Shown here: positions 38,586 to 48,397 of the stretch, piece by piece
Layout of the letters: each line of letters begins with the position of its first letter
Numbering within the stretch: position 1 is the first letter of the stretch
Assembly: GCA_021648145.1 (NCBI GenBank)
Contig: JAKITI010000004.1
Location: 1 to 63,847 of the forward strand
DNA length: 63,847 bases
Direction of reading: 5' to 3'
Source of the DNA: Gammaproteobacteria bacterium
Lineage (GTDB): Bacteria > Pseudomonadota > Gammaproteobacteria > JAADGQ01
Position numbers and translations under genes: made by a program
Notes under the pieces: generated by a model
The model's input: only the letters and a program-made list of their open reading frames with translations
What the model was told of the DNA's origin: nothing
The model's database searches: none

Positions 38586-38822
38586 CTAATCTTTCTCTAG
38601 CAGCGCTGCGGGATCGAAATCGACGGGTACTGCTGAACGTCGTGCTTTTAACATACCAAAGCCGCTGGATGAAACATCCGCTGGTGTGCTCTTGATTTTA
38701 AGCTCTATATGGTCGTTTACCACCTCAAAGGATATCTTGCTGCCCTTTCTGATTCCCAACTGTTGTCGAATAGGTTTGGGAATAGTGACTTGGCCTTTGC
38801 TTGTTACAGACGTGTCTAACAT
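38586..38822 (-). CDS. AbrB/SpoVT-type antitoxin
   Basis: The 78-aa protein opens with the swapped-hairpin DNA-binding fold TSVTSKGQVTIPKPIRQQLG, followed by GSKISFEVVNDHIELK. The C-terminal ~30 residues (FGMLKARRSAVPVDFDPAALLEKD) should bind the PIN toxin. The start at 38822 has GAGAAAA about 5 nt upstream; a frame extending 26 codons further is not family-like. It should autoregulate the pair. Confidence 0.87.
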   Translation of the reverse strand: MLDTSVTSKGQVTIPKPIRQQLGIRKGSKISFEVVNDHIELKIKSTPADVSSSGFGMLKARRSAVPVDFDPAALLEKD

Positions 38823-38927
38823 TATTTTCTCAAAACAGGTAAGTAATACCTGGTAAGAATAGCGGGTTTTGAAAGTAAATGCTATTCTCCCGCTAATCAT
38901 TTAGAAACTCTAACTTAATTAACAGCC

Positions 38928-40574
38928 ATGCTACTTCAAGTAAAAAAACTTAAAACCTACCTGAAAAGTGGGGGTGAAATAGTTAAAGCAGTGGACGGTG
39001 TGAGTTTTCACATTGATCGTGGTGAGACGTTTTGCCTGGTCGGAGAGTCGGGAAGTGGTAAGTCAATCACCGCACTTTCTGTGATTCAGCTGCTACCGCA
39101 AGATATTAGCTCTCACCCTGAAGGTCAGATTCTGTTTGACTATCGGCATGATGATGGGCAGGTTGAAAATGTCGATATGATTACGCTTGCTGAGTCACGT
39201 AAACAGCCGATTCGTGGCTCACGTATTGCGATGATCTTCCAAGAGCCGATGACTTCACTGAATCCCGTTTTTACCGTGGGCGACCAAGTGATTGAAGCGT
39301 TGCAACAGCACCATCCTGAAATGAGCCATGCGCAGGCACGAGCTCGCACCATTGAAGCTTTTAAACAGGTGAAAATACCAAATGCCGAGCAGCGTATTGA
39401 TGAGTATCCTCATCGTTTATCGGGCGGGCAACGTCAACGGGTGATGATTGCCATGGCGATGGCCTGCGAACCAGACTTGTTGATTGCTGATGAGCCGACG
39501 ACGGCACTGGATGTCACGGTGCAAGCTGAAATTCTACGTTTGATGAAAGATCTTCAGCAGCGCTGTGGTACCAGTATTCTATTTATCACCCATGATTTTG
39601 GTGTGGTGTCGCAGATGGCCGATCGTCTGGCGGTGATGTGTCAAGGAAAAATAGTTGAATGTGGTACGTTAAAAGAGGTTTTGAAAACACCTAAACATGA
39701 ATACACCAAGCAGCTACTCGCTGCATTGCCTGAAAACCTCCCCAGAGTAGAAAAGCAACAGTTGACTTATAATTCAGGTCAAAAAGCATTACTTGATATA
39801 TCGGCTCTGAAAGTTCATTTTCCGATCAAAAAAGGTGTGTTACGCCGAACCGTTGACTATGTTCGAGCGGTTGATGAAATTGACCTGAAAATTCCTGAAG
39901 GGCAAATTCTTGCTCTGGTGGGGGAATCTGGGTGCGGTAAAAGCACGTTAGGTCGGGCGTTACTGCGATTGATCGACTCAACGGGAGGAGAGATCCATTT
40001 TGATGGCAAATCCCTGATTGGGTTGTCACGTAAACAGATGCGCCCATTTCGGCGGCAAATGCAGATCATCTTTCAAGACCCCATGTCTTCGCTCAATCCG
40101 CGTTTAACTATTGCCAACACGCTCACCGAGCCGATGAAAGTGCATGGCATTGGTTCATCCCATAAGGAGCGTTTGGATATTGCACGTAAAACGATGGAGC
40201 AAGTGCAGCTCGACCCTGACTATATCTGGCGATATCCCCATGAGTTTTCAGGAGGGCAGCGACAGCGCATCGGAATTGCACGGGCACTTGTATTAGAGCC
40301 TCGCTTTATTGTTTGTGATGAGATCACAAGTGCCCTGGATGTCTCTGTGCAAGCAGATATATTAAAGTTGCTGCTGGATATTCGTCAAGAGCGAAATCTC
40401 ACACTGCTATTTATTACGCATAATATCGGCGTTGTAGAGTATGTGAGTGATGAAATGGCGGTGATGTATGAAGGTAAAATTGTTGAGCGTGGTTTGACCT
40501 CTGAAGTGTGTCATCGGCCGCAACATGAATATACCAGGCAGTTACTATCTGCTGTACCGCGTATTGAAATTTAG
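38928..40574 (+). CDS. Fused double-ATPase of a peptide/nickel-type ABC importer (YejF-like)
   Basis: The 548-aa protein joins two nucleotide-binding domains of the DppD/DppF type, as in YejF. Walker A motifs are GESGSGKSI (~39) and [11 protein letters not shown] (~330). Signatures are LSGGQRQRV and FSGGQRQRI, each with Walker B ([23 protein letters not shown]). It energises oligopeptide or microcin C-type uptake. The permeases and binding protein (YejA, B, E) are not beside it, so partners lie elsewhere or are missing. It is divergent from the toxin-antitoxin pair with a ~105-nt gap. Confidence 0.9.
   Translation: MLLQVKKLKTYLKSGGEIVKAVDGVSFHIDRGETFCLVGESGSGKSITALSVIQLLPQDISSHPEGQILFDYRHDDGQVENVDMITLAESRKQPIRGSRIAMIFQEPMTSLNPVFTVGDQVIEALQQHHPEMSHAQARARTIEAFKQVKIPNAEQRIDEYPHRLSGGQRQRVMIAMAMACEPDLLIADEPTTALDVTVQAEILRLMKDLQQRCGTSILFITHDFGVVSQMADRLAVMCQGKIVECGTLKEVLKTPKHEYTKQLLAALPENLPRVEKQQLTYNSGQKALLDISALKVHFPIKKGVLRRTVDYVRAVDEIDLKIPEGQILALVGESGCGKSTLGRALLRLIDSTGGEIHFDGKSLIGLSRKQMRPFRRQMQIIFQDPMSSLNPRLTIANTLTEPMKVHGIGSSHKERLDIARKTMEQVQLDPDYIWRYPHEFSGGQRQRIGIARALVLEPRFIVCDEITSALDVSVQADILKLLLDIRQERNLTLLFITHNIGVVEYVSDEMAVMYEGKIVERGLTSEVCHRPQHEYTRQLLSAVPRIEI
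39198..39215 (+). repeat. 18-bp direct repeat, copy 2
   Basis: CGTAAACAGCCGATTCGT encodes part of SRKQPIRGS in the first ATPase domain. It is identical to 38105-38122. As coding sequence of a conserved protein, this copy is likely the source. Confidence 0.6.
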
Positions 40575-40696
40575 AAGCGAGAAATGATATAGATTCAATT
40601 CAAAGAGGTTCTCGTATTGGTATTCGGTTGTTTGGTACTCGACGGGTATTTCATCGGCCACATCAGTAACTAAATATTTAATGAAGAAGCTAATTA

Positions 40697-41602
40697 TTGA
40701 AAATTCAAACGATCAATTTAACGAAGCGATTTAATGGCCGTGCTGTTGTTGATGCCGTGACATTAGGTATCAAAAAGGGTGAAATTTTTGGCTTGCTGGG
40801 CCCAAATGCGGCAGGTAAAACAACCGTCATTCGTCTTCTGTGTGGAATTATTCAAAGTGATGATGGTGAAATTAGAATCAATGGTATGGCGGTTGAAAAG
40901 GCCAAAACAGACTTTGGTTATGTTTCACAGCACTTTAGCCTCTATGAAGAACTGAGCGTTTGGGAAAATCTGAAATTTTACGCAAGCATGTATCGTGTAA
41001 CCGATGAAAAGAAATTATTATCTCTGCTAGAGCGCTATAATTTAGAACCCTTTAAACATCAGGCCGCAGGATTACTTTCAGGGGGTTACCAACGGCGATT
41101 GGCATTAATTTGCGCATTGGTTCATGATCCAAAAGTACTGTTTCTGGACGAACCGACCGCAGGCATTGATCCAGTCACTCGGAAATTATTGTGGGACGAT
41201 TTCTATCAGTTAAGTGCAGAAGGTAAAACCCTTTTTGTAACCACGCACTACATGGAAGAAGCTCAGCGTTGCCATCAGTTAGCATTTATCTCTTCTGGAA
41301 AAATTGTCGCGCAAGGAACGCCGGATACAATCAAACAGGCACTTGGAGATATTCGAGTGTATTCCATGAAAATGGCTTATCGACCTGATGTTCGAAGTGC
41401 TTTGCTCGATTTGAAAGGAATGGTACTGGTTAACCAGTTTGGTAATGAATTACGTATGGTAGTAAAACCTGAGCTTAACCATTTGACGCTACAAGAAATA
41501 ATCACATCTGTAACAAATCAATCTTGCGCTCTTGAGTCTTGTGAACCCAATCTGGAAGATGTTTTTATCGCATTAACACAAGAGCAATCGGCCGTTCAAT
41601 GA
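40697..41602 (+). CDS. ABC-2 type exporter, ATP-binding subunit
   Basis: The 301-aa ATPase has Walker A GPNAAGKTTVIRL (~36-48), signature LSGGYQRRLAL, Walker B VLFLDEPTAGIDP and the switch His in VTTHYMEE. It is closest in layout to the drug/carbohydrate-exporter group (YhhJ/NatA-like). The start is TTG, with GAAGAAG 8 nt ahead; the ATG at 40681 is in another frame. Its stop overlaps the permease ATG by 4 nt. Confidence 0.9.
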   Translation: MKIQTINLTKRFNGRAVVDAVTLGIKKGEIFGLLGPNAAGKTTVIRLLCGIIQSDDGEIRINGMAVEKAKTDFGYVSQHFSLYEELSVWENLKFYASMYRVTDEKKLLSLLERYNLEPFKHQAAGLLSGGYQRRLALICALVHDPKVLFLDEPTAGIDPVTRKLLWDDFYQLSAEGKTLFVTTHYMEEAQRCHQLAFISSGKIVAQGTPDTIKQALGDIRVYSMKMAYRPDVRSALLDLKGMVLVNQFGNELRMVVKPELNHLTLQEIITSVTNQSCALESCEPNLEDVFIALTQEQSAVQ

Positions 41603-42714
41603 TTCTCGCAATCATCAAAAAAGAGTTCTTACAGCTACGTCGTGATCCACGCCTGATCGGGCTGATTGTCGTCATGCCGCTGTTCTTACTGATCCTTTTT
41701 GGTATGGCTCTGAAGCTGGAGCCTCAAAATGTCAGGATGGCCTATTTTGATGAAGATGAATCTTTTTTTACTAATCTTATTAAAACCACTCTATGGAGTG
41801 ATGGCTATTTTGACCTATACGAAGTCGATTCAAAACAAGAAATTATTGAGGAGATTAGATCAGGTCGAGCAAAGGCCGGGTTATATATCGATCAGGATTT
41901 TTCGTCATTAATCACCGAAAATAGCCAGCCACATATCATCTTTTATGTTGATGGAACCATGCCATCACTCACAACGGCAATGAAATATCACTCTGGGGGC
42001 ATCACGGATGAAGGTGTCACCAATGATATGTATTTCTCAGGTGCCGATGCAGAAAATGTCGTCATAGCTCAAGATCCTTTCATCATGGATACGGTCATAC
42101 TGTTTAATCCCGATGAAAAAGAGACCTGGTTTTTTCTGCCGGGTGTCATTGGTGTTTTGATTATGCAGATCGCATTGATACTCACGGGCATTTCAGTGGT
42201 GCGTGAACGGGAAAAGGGAACGCTTGAACAGTTGCTGGTCACACCTCTGAGTAAAACAACACTGATCCTTGGAAAGTTGATCCCCTATATTATTATTGCG
42301 CTCCTCGATTTTTATTTTATTCTTGGTGCAGGGTGGCTTTTGTTCGACTTGCCTCAACCTTCGTCTCATTTTCTTCTGTTTGTTTTGGCGCTGACCTATG
42401 TCGCCGTGATGATCTCTTTGGGGCTACTCATCTCTTTGATTGCAAAAACACAACAACAGGCGATGTTCATTGCAATCTTTATCATTGTTCCCTCAATTTT
42501 ATTATCTGGCTTTATTTTTCCGATAGAAGCGATTCCTGAAGCGGTAAGAACCATCAGTTACGCCATTCCATTTACCTACTTTGTTGAAATTATTCGTGGC
42601 TTGTTAATCAAACAGACTGAATTTTCGGATCTGTTCTATGCTTTTGCTGCATTGCTGGGTTTTGTTGTTATATTTATTATTGCCAGTATTGTGAAGTTTA
42701 GAAGAACTCTTTAG
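41599..42714 (+). CDS. ABC-2 type exporter, permease subunit
   Basis: The 371-aa permease has one N-terminal TM (~21-40), a ~140-residue periplasmic domain and five C-terminal TMs (~175-367). The ABC-2 signature region VVREREKGTLEQLLVTPLSK lies between the second and third helices. It pairs with the overlapping ATPase gene; there is no second permease or HlyD-like adaptor, so the exporter is probably a homodimer of this subunit. Substrate unknown. Confidence 0.9.
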   Translation: MILAIIKKEFLQLRRDPRLIGLIVVMPLFLLILFGMALKLEPQNVRMAYFDEDESFFTNLIKTTLWSDGYFDLYEVDSKQEIIEEIRSGRAKAGLYIDQDFSSLITENSQPHIIFYVDGTMPSLTTAMKYHSGGITDEGVTNDMYFSGADAENVVIAQDPFIMDTVILFNPDEKETWFFLPGVIGVLIMQIALILTGISVVREREKGTLEQLLVTPLSKTTLILGKLIPYIIIALLDFYFILGAGWLLFDLPQPSSHFLLFVLALTYVAVMISLGLLISLIAKTQQQAMFIAIFIIVPSILLSGFIFPIEAIPEAVRTISYAIPFTYFVEIIRGLLIKQTEFSDLFYAFAALLGFVVIFIIASIVKFRRTL

Positions 42715-42764
42715 GGTCGATAATGAACCTCAGTCTGCGATACACTGCAAGAGATCGAACAATA

Positions 42765-42782
42765 AATGGGTGACCCCAATTA
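42765..42782 (+). repeat. 18-bp direct repeat, left copy, flanking the DUF3087 gene
   Basis: AATGGGTGACCCCAATTA occurs here and exactly at 43404-43421, 639 bp apart. The core GGGTGACCC is palindromic about the central G. Similar but incomplete pieces (TTGACCCC, AAATGGGTG) lie at 34850-34885, before the SulP gene. Confidence 0.8.
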
Positions 42783-42832
42783 CTTATTGCAATTATTTTG
42801 ATTTGTAATCTCTGAAAATAGTAATCACAGCA

Positions 42833-42861
42833 TTGACACGGTAAAGTGCCCGCCATTAAAA
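42833..42861 (+). promoter_or_regulatory. Candidate promoter of the DUF3087 gene
   Basis: A consensus -35, TTGACA (42833-42838), is followed after 17 nt by TTAAAA, a poor -10. It would give a short leader of ~15 nt before the ATG at 42883. It lies inside the segment bracketed by the direct repeats. Confidence 0.3.
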
Positions 42862-42882
42862 AAACCAGGGAAATACTAAAGC

Positions 42883-43401
42883 ATGTTTAAAATCGAACCG
42901 ATGGATCCCGCTTATTACCGTAAAAAAACCCGTAATGCTACGCTGATTATTATGGCGGCTTTTATTGTCATTGGCTTTGGCTTTGCCAGCCTTACCGTTC
43001 ACTATTTAGGCAACTTATCTAATAATAAAATGGTCTTAAATTTTATGGGTGCCTTTGTTGGACTTATGCTCACCGCTTATATCATAAAGAAATTTTTTGC
43101 CCATAAGCCTTGGATGAAAGAGTCGATATACGCTTGGCAATTAAAACGTAGCCTAATGCACATCACCAATGTTCTTAAACAAGTACAAGAGGCCGCGAAA
43201 CAAGGTGACCTACACGCCTTAAAAGTCATGCGCTTTTACTACATTGGGTTAGAGCACATGCATAAGCTCGAAGCCAACAGTTCTGCACTGATCGATATTG
43301 TGGCGGAGAAAAAAGAAGTTGAGGGACAAATGACAGAGCTGAAATTAGAGTTAAATCAAACTGAATTTGATCCTGAGTGGGTTGAGCGTTATAAGAAGTA
43401 A
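42883..43401 (+). CDS. DUF3087 membrane protein
   Basis: The 172-aa protein has two TM helices (~19-40 and ~50-70) and a soluble helical C-terminus of ~95 residues with a coiled-coil look (IVAEKKEVEGQMTELKLELNQ). It matches DUF3087, a gammaproteobacterial family of unknown function. The gene and its likely promoter are bracketed by an exact 18-bp direct repeat, which suggests it moved as a unit. Confidence 0.82.
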   Translation: MFKIEPMDPAYYRKKTRNATLIIMAAFIVIGFGFASLTVHYLGNLSNNKMVLNFMGAFVGLMLTAYIIKKFFAHKPWMKESIYAWQLKRSLMHITNVLKQVQEAAKQGDLHALKVMRFYYIGLEHMHKLEANSSALIDIVAEKKEVEGQMTELKLELNQTEFDPEWVERYKK

Positions 43402-43403
43402 AT

Positions 43404-43421
43404 AATGGGTGACCCCAATTA
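43404..43421 (+). repeat. 18-bp direct repeat, right copy
   Basis: AATGGGTGACCCCAATTA, identical to 42765-42782. It starts 3 nt after the DUF3087 stop and includes an in-frame ATG that would add 11 residues to the next gene, which is not believed to be its start. Confidence 0.8.
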
Positions 43422-43437
43422 TTCCGAGAAGAAAATC

Positions 43438-44262
43438 ATGAGTGAAAAACCTAATATGTTAGCAGAGCCTGATCCATGGAATCGGGTCGCAAATGGTTAT
43501 GCAGATACGACTATGCTAATGCTGAGCCAGTATGCTGAAGAGGCCATTTCCAGTTTGGAGCTCAAAACAGGGGATAAAGTACTTGATGTGGCTTGTGGCC
43601 CAGGAACGGTTTCTCTCATGGTTTCAAAGCAAGTGGCATCGGTACATGCCATCGATTTTTCAGAATCAATGCTTTCAATTCTTAATAACAAAATTAATGA
43701 TTCAGGGTTGAATAATATTCAGGTGTCTCACGGTGATGGCCAGGCTTTACCCTATGGAAATGACTCTTTTAATGCTGCATTTTCGATGTTTGGCTTGATG
43801 TTCTTTCCTGATCGCTGCAAAGGATTTTCTGAGATATATCGAACATTGAAAGCGGAAGGACGAATTGCAGTCAGTAGTTGGGCGCCTGTTGAGCAGTCAC
43901 CTGTGATGAAAGCGATGTTTGGTGCTTTGCGTGCAATCAAGCCCGACCTGCCAGAACCAGAAGCGGTGATGGAGTCACTGGAAAACCCAGAGGTGTTTGA
44001 AAAAGAGCTTCAAGAGGCTGGGTTTCATGATGTCCGTATTCAACGTATGCGCAAAGAGTTTTCTGTTGAATCAGTCCGAGTATTTTGGGATGGTATGGTG
44101 CTGGGGAGCGTACCTATTGTGATGATGAAAAACTCTATGGGTGAAACTGAGTGGCTCAAGAAAGAGCGATTGGCATTGGAATATCTGGAAAAAATACTCC
44201 CCATCACACCCACCTCTCTAGCTGCTGATGCGTGGCTGGGGGTGGGTGTTAAAAAAATATAG
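43438..44262 (+). CDS. Class I SAM-dependent methyltransferase
   Basis: The 274-aa protein has a UbiE/Methyltransf_11-type Rossmann fold: motif I VLDVACGPGTVSLM (~41-54), motif II acid in VHAIDFSESML, and motif IV SMFGLMFFPD. The substrate is unknown. The ATG at 43438 (MSEKPNML) is preceded by GAGAAG; the in-frame ATG at 43405 lies inside the direct repeat and is rejected. It is convergent with the monooxygenase-fold gene, 11 nt apart. Confidence 0.87.
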   Translation: MSEKPNMLAEPDPWNRVANGYADTTMLMLSQYAEEAISSLELKTGDKVLDVACGPGTVSLMVSKQVASVHAIDFSESMLSILNNKINDSGLNNIQVSHGDGQALPYGNDSFNAAFSMFGLMFFPDRCKGFSEIYRTLKAEGRIAVSSWAPVEQSPVMKAMFGALRAIKPDLPEPEAVMESLENPEVFEKELQEAGFHDVRIQRMRKEFSVESVRVFWDGMVLGSVPIVMMKNSMGETEWLKKERLALEYLEKILPITPTSLAADAWLGVGVKKI

Positions 44263-44273
44263 CGATATTATTC

Positions 44274-44582
44274 TTACGATACAATCGATTCAAACCCTTC
44301 AAATTGTGGTGGCCCAAGGTAGATCTCTTTGCTTTTTCCACCCGCCCCAGCATGAGCTTTGCGAAACTGCTCTGACTCAGTCCAGTTGATAAAGTCTTGT
44401 TTTGATTCCCAGGTGGTGTGTGACGCAAATAAAGTATATTCATCGTGGCTTTTATTTTGTAACAGATGAAATTCTTTAAATCCAGGCACACTGTCAAGAT
44501 GGGTTTCTCTGTTTTTCCAGATATCAATAAAAGTTTGCTCGCAGCCTGGTTTGATTTTAAAACGATTCATTGCAATGTACAT
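44274..44582 (-). CDS. Antibiotic biosynthesis monooxygenase (ABM) fold protein
   Basis: The 102-aa protein is a small dimeric ferredoxin-like ABM domain. It starts YIAMNRFKIKPGCEQTFIDIW, has VPGFKEFHLLQNK and ends with FRKAHAGAGGKSKEIYLGPP. The family includes heme-degrading IsdG/HmoB-like enzymes and quinol monooxygenases. The Asn and His positions hint at the heme-degrading group, but this is not certain. It is alone on its strand, 81 nt from dbpA's stop. Confidence 0.83.
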   Translation of the reverse strand: MYIAMNRFKIKPGCEQTFIDIWKNRETHLDSVPGFKEFHLLQNKSHDEYTLFASHTTWESKQDFINWTESEQFRKAHAGAGGKSKEIYLGPPQFEGFESIVS

Positions 44583-44663
44583 TTATATAGCTCCGTGTGA
44601 ATAGTGCTGGGTAGTATATACCCCGAGCGTCCTCAGATTCATAACGCTCTTCTAAAATAAGGC

Positions 44664-46052
44664 CTAAAACAGCTCCAGTTCCCTCACTTTAAAGCGACGG
44701 CCTTTGAGTTTGCCCTCCGATAGCTGTTTAAAAGCTTTGCGATTCATGCTGCGATCAACTGCAACATAAGCAATACGATCAAATATATCAATTTTCCCCA
44801 CTTTGTTGCCTGCGATGCCACCATCGCCCGTCAGTGCGCCCAGTATGTCCCCAGGGCGGACTTTATCTTTACGACCGCCATCAATGCAAAAAGTAACCAT
44901 AGGGGCTTGCTGTTTGGGGTCTTCTTTGGCTTCAGTATTATTGTTTAAACTTTCAATTTTGATAGAGGTTTTCAAGTACTCTTCTAATGCATTAATCCGA
45001 GCGGCTTCGGCCGCCGTAAAGAGGCTGATCGCAATACCTTTATTGCCTGCGCGGCCGGTACGGCCAATGCGGTGAACATGTATTTCAGGGTCGCGCGACA
45101 GTTCAAAATTGATGACGGCCTGGAGGTCTTTGATATCCAGACCACGAGCGGCAACATCGGTTGCGACAAGAATAGGACAACTTTTATTGGAGAACATAAC
45201 GAGAACTTGATCTCGCTCTTTTTGATCTAAATCACCGTGCAGTGCAAGTGCCTCAAAGCCACTATGTTGTAGTTCAATCACCACCTCTTGGCATTGAAGG
45301 CGGGTATTACAGAAAATAATAGTGGATTCAGGTTTGTGTTTGGCCAGTAGCGTAGTGACCGCATGTATGCGTTGGTTTCTATCAATTTCATAAAAATGTT
45401 GCTTGATGTGGCTGTCACTGTGAGTGGCTTCAACGGTGACCATTTCGGGGTTGCGCTGAAAGCGGTGACTCATTGTTTTGATTGAGTCAGGGTAGGTGGC
45501 GGAGAAGAGTAAGGTCTGCCGTTCGGTGGGTGTTTTGGCGATCACAGTGGCGATATCGTCATAGAAACCCATGTCGAGCATTCGGTCTGCTTCGTCAAGC
45601 ACTAAGGTTTCAATGAAGTTTAAATTCAGTGTGTCTTTTTTCAAATGTTTCAATATTCGCCCCGGTGTTCCAACGGCGATATGAGCGCCATGTTCAAGCG
45701 ATCCCACTTGTGGTCCAAAGGCTTTGCCACCACAGAGACTCACCAGTTTAATATTGGGGGTGGCTCGCGCTAAGCGCCGAATTTCTTTGCCAACCTGGTC
45801 GGCGAGCTCTCGGGTGGGACAAATGATCAGTGCCTGGATTTTGAATTGAGCTGCATTTAATTTATGGAGCAAGCCAATACCAAAGGTTGCAGTTTTACCA
45901 CTGCCGGTTTTCGCTTGGGCAATGAGATCTTTACCTTGCAACAATAAAGGCAGACTGGCCGCCTGAATGGGCGTCATTATTTGGTAATTTAACGAGGTGA
46001 GATTGCTCAACATCTCGGGGCTTAGCGGCAAGCTTGAAAAGTCTGTACTCAT
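44664..46052 (-). CDS. dbpA: ATP-dependent RNA helicase DbpA
   Basis: The 462-aa DEAD-box helicase acts on helix 92 of 23S rRNA during 50S assembly. Motifs seen: Q-motif with PIQAASLP, AKTGSGKTATFGIGLL, PTRELADQ, VLDEADRMLD, SAT, and HRIGRTGRAGNKG. The C-terminal ~75 residues are the DbpA-type RRM (GDILGALTGDGGIAGNKVGKIDIFD). The start at 46052 (MSTDFSSLPLSPEML) has GAGAG upstream; a frame extending 25 codons further is not family-like. Confidence 0.95.
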   Translation of the reverse strand: MSTDFSSLPLSPEMLSNLTSLNYQIMTPIQAASLPLLLQGKDLIAQAKTGSGKTATFGIGLLHKLNAAQFKIQALIICPTRELADQVGKEIRRLARATPNIKLVSLCGGKAFGPQVGSLEHGAHIAVGTPGRILKHLKKDTLNLNFIETLVLDEADRMLDMGFYDDIATVIAKTPTERQTLLFSATYPDSIKTMSHRFQRNPEMVTVEATHSDSHIKQHFYEIDRNQRIHAVTTLLAKHKPESTIIFCNTRLQCQEVVIELQHSGFEALALHGDLDQKERDQVLVMFSNKSCPILVATDVAARGLDIKDLQAVINFELSRDPEIHVHRIGRTGRAGNKGIAISLFTAAEAARINALEEYLKTSIKIESLNNNTEAKEDPKQQAPMVTFCIDGGRKDKVRPGDILGALTGDGGIAGNKVGKIDIFDRIAYVAVDRSMNRKAFKQLSEGKLKGRRFKVRELELF

Positions 46053-46198
46053 GGGGCTCTCAGTCACGTGGAGAATTTGGGCAACAAGTTTTGCATATTG
46101 CTGCCCATAATACGAATGTACGTGCAAGAAAAATATCAGTCGCAGGTTTTAATGTTGCTCTGCCCCGATTACTGTTTTTTCAACGCGTTGTACTGACT

Positions 46199-48130
46199 TT
46201 AGAATAGCTCTACATTTTCAGGCAGTTCTGCTTCTGAGCGGGTGTTGTCGCTCTTTGTTGCTGGGGTGCTGGAGAAGTCTGCGACCAGTGATTCCAGTTG
46301 CACGGAAAATTGTGACAAATCACCATTGTCGGAGATATTTTTGCGTGCAAGATCGGATAAATCCTGCACACTGTGATGAATTTGATGGATGTTGTCGCGC
46401 ACTTCGTTGGCCAGGCTGGATTGTTGTTCGGCGAGGATAGTGACCTGCACGTTGCTTTCGTTGATGTCACTGACGGCGTTGGTAATGATAGCAAAGGTCT
46501 CGCCTGCAGCGTGGGTACGCTCCAGATTGCGTGCGGAAACTTTGGTGCTGCGAGCCATCAGTGAAACGGCCTCTTGATTGCCCGCACGGATCGTGTCCAT
46601 GAGTTTACGGACTTCATCTGTAGCTTCGGTAGTACGTTGCGACAAGGCGCGCACTTCATCAGCAACGACTGCAAAACCACGGCCATATTCACCCGCTCGG
46701 GCGGCTTCAATGGCGGCATTGAGAGCCAGTAAATTGGTTTGCTCGGATATGGTGACGATCATGTCCAGAACCTGCCCGACATCTTCGTGATGCCCAGTCA
46801 GGGCGCTGATACTCTTTTCTAAATGGCTGACTTCAGTCTGCATCTCCTGCATTCCATTGATGGCGCTGTCGACCACAATTCGACCTTCGGTGGCTTTTTG
46901 TTGAACCTCTTGCGCGGTATCACTGGCTGCATTAATAGCGGTGCGTACCTGTTGTGTGCTACTGGCCATTTGTCCGATGGCATCGTTTAATTGCGTAATG
47001 GCATCAACCTGTTCCTCAATTGAGCTACTGGTGGCTTGAGTAATCTTCTGCGTGCTCAGGCTGCTTTGTGATAGGTTGGTGGCGACCATCAACACTTGTT
47101 GCACGGTGTTATCCAGCTTTTTTGTGAAGCGATTGAAGGCACGGGCAATCTGCGCTGTTTCATCGCGGCCATCTTCGGGTAGGCTGGCACTCAGCGCTGC
47201 ATGGCCATCGGCCACCTGCTCCATGGCATGGGTGATGCGCGACAAGTTACGCGTAATATTGCGTGAAAATAGCAGGGTCATGCCGATGAGGATGCTGATC
47301 AGTATCAGGGTGCATATGAAAATAATCTTTTTTGTGGCTGACCGAGCCTCTTCAATGGTCGTCTGGGTGGTTTCGATCAGGGTGCCTTGGCGCTGTAGTG
47401 CCTGCTGAATGCTGTTGGCTAGCTCGGCACGCAGACCTTCACTTTCACTCAGTCCAAGCTGACGCTTACTGTTCACCAGTTGATGGAAGCTCTCAGCATA
47501 GGAATCAATATAGTGCTTTATTTCGCTGCGTATGGTTGGATCCAGGTCACTCTGTTCCATGGTGCTTAGCAGAGATTTATAGGCCTGATCGTATCTGTCA
47601 ACATATTTATTGTTCAGGCGCAACAGGAAATCTTTTTCGTGGCGGCGCAGCATAAGCAGGTGGGTGAGCAGGTGATAGTTGTTGGTGGTCTGAAGTATTT
47701 CTTCTACGCGGTGGGCTGATTGACGCAGGATGCCACGTAAGCCTTTATTTTCATTGATGCCAATGGTCCGCACGAGGTGCTCTAGTGCGCTGAAGTGTGA
47801 TGTTGAGATATTTAAGTCTCGCTGGAGCTCGTCGAGAGGGGCTGTATTCATGCTCAGTTCGCTCATGATTTCGGAGAGCTCTTGTAGCTCCTCAGCCATG
47901 TGCTGCTGTTTTTGGAAAAAGGAGCTGCGCGAGTCCTGACTGTGGGTGAGTAGATAGTTTTGCTCAATGGCAAAGATGCTCTGCATATCGGCTTCCACAT
48001 CAAGCAAAGTGGTAACACCACGGTGCAGGAGGTCGGAACGTTGCGTATTGTATTGCTGTAGAGCGAGCAGGAAAAGAGCAGCAACAGTAATGGCGGCCGA
48101 GAGCAGGAATAACTTATGTTTAATGGTCAT
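46199..48130 (-). CDS. Methyl-accepting chemotaxis protein with HBM-type sensor domain
   Basis: The 643-aa protein has a TM at ~8-24, a ~240-residue periplasmic all-helical sensor, a TM at ~268-288, a HAMP domain and a cytoplasmic signalling hairpin. The sensor includes [19 protein letters not shown], typical of helical bimodular (HBM) domains that sense organic acids in relatives. The hairpin tip [32 protein letters not shown] is well conserved, quoted here in part as its known core. No CheR-binding pentapeptide ends the protein. No che gene is nearby. Confidence 0.93.
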   Translation of the reverse strand: MTIKHKLFLLSAAITVAALFLLALQQYNTQRSDLLHRGVTTLLDVEADMQSIFAIEQNYLLTHSQDSRSSFFQKQQHMAEELQELSEIMSELSMNTAPLDELQRDLNISTSHFSALEHLVRTIGINENKGLRGILRQSAHRVEEILQTTNNYHLLTHLLMLRRHEKDFLLRLNNKYVDRYDQAYKSLLSTMEQSDLDPTIRSEIKHYIDSYAESFHQLVNSKRQLGLSESEGLRAELANSIQQALQRQGTLIETTQTTIEEARSATKKIIFICTLILISILIGMTLLFSRNITRNLSRITHAMEQVADGHAALSASLPEDGRDETAQIARAFNRFTKKLDNTVQQVLMVATNLSQSSLSTQKITQATSSSIEEQVDAITQLNDAIGQMASSTQQVRTAINAASDTAQEVQQKATEGRIVVDSAINGMQEMQTEVSHLEKSISALTGHHEDVGQVLDMIVTISEQTNLLALNAAIEAARAGEYGRGFAVVADEVRALSQRTTEATDEVRKLMDTIRAGNQEAVSLMARSTKVSARNLERTHAAGETFAIITNAVSDINESNVQVTILAEQQSSLANEVRDNIHQIHHSVQDLSDLARKNISDNGDLSQFSVQLESLVADFSSTPATKSDNTRSEAELPENVELF

Positions 48131-48397
48131 AGCTGAATTTTAAGGTGACTTATTATGAGGTTAATAGCGGCTCATTTATGTGTTGTCTTGAGTGCCAGTC
48201 GTCATAATGAGGTCAGCAAAATTAAATTTACTGAGTCGTTAATTGCTGGTGTTGGTTTTTCCAGAATATGCTGATGCTTTATTTTTTCTATCATTACGCT
48301 ATGATCTTGGTTGAGACAAAAAATCTGATTTAGATGACCCTCTTGGTGTCAATGTCTCACTTGCATATTTTCGAACAAATCAAAAGGACTTGATGAA
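48131..48397 (+). other. Divergent gap between chemoreceptor and TPP enzyme genes
   Basis: This 267-nt region must hold both promoters. I see no confident hexamer pair. A stem could form between GAGACA (about 48313) and TGTCTC (about 48353) before the TPP gene. AAGGA at 48382-48386 is its ribosome site. Confidence 0.35.

Noticed and set aside
43405-43437. Upstream ATG for the methyltransferase
   Set aside because: It falls inside the 18-bp repeat, adds non-family residues and has a worse ribosome site than 43438.
34898-44582. Genomic island with an integrase or a CRISPR array
   Set aside because: No integrase, transposase, tRNA target or regularly spaced repeats found; only small repeats and toxin-antitoxin genes.
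47052-47655. Long frames antisense to the chemoreceptor
   Set aside because: The chemoreceptor reading frame is well conserved; antisense frames arise from its codon pattern.
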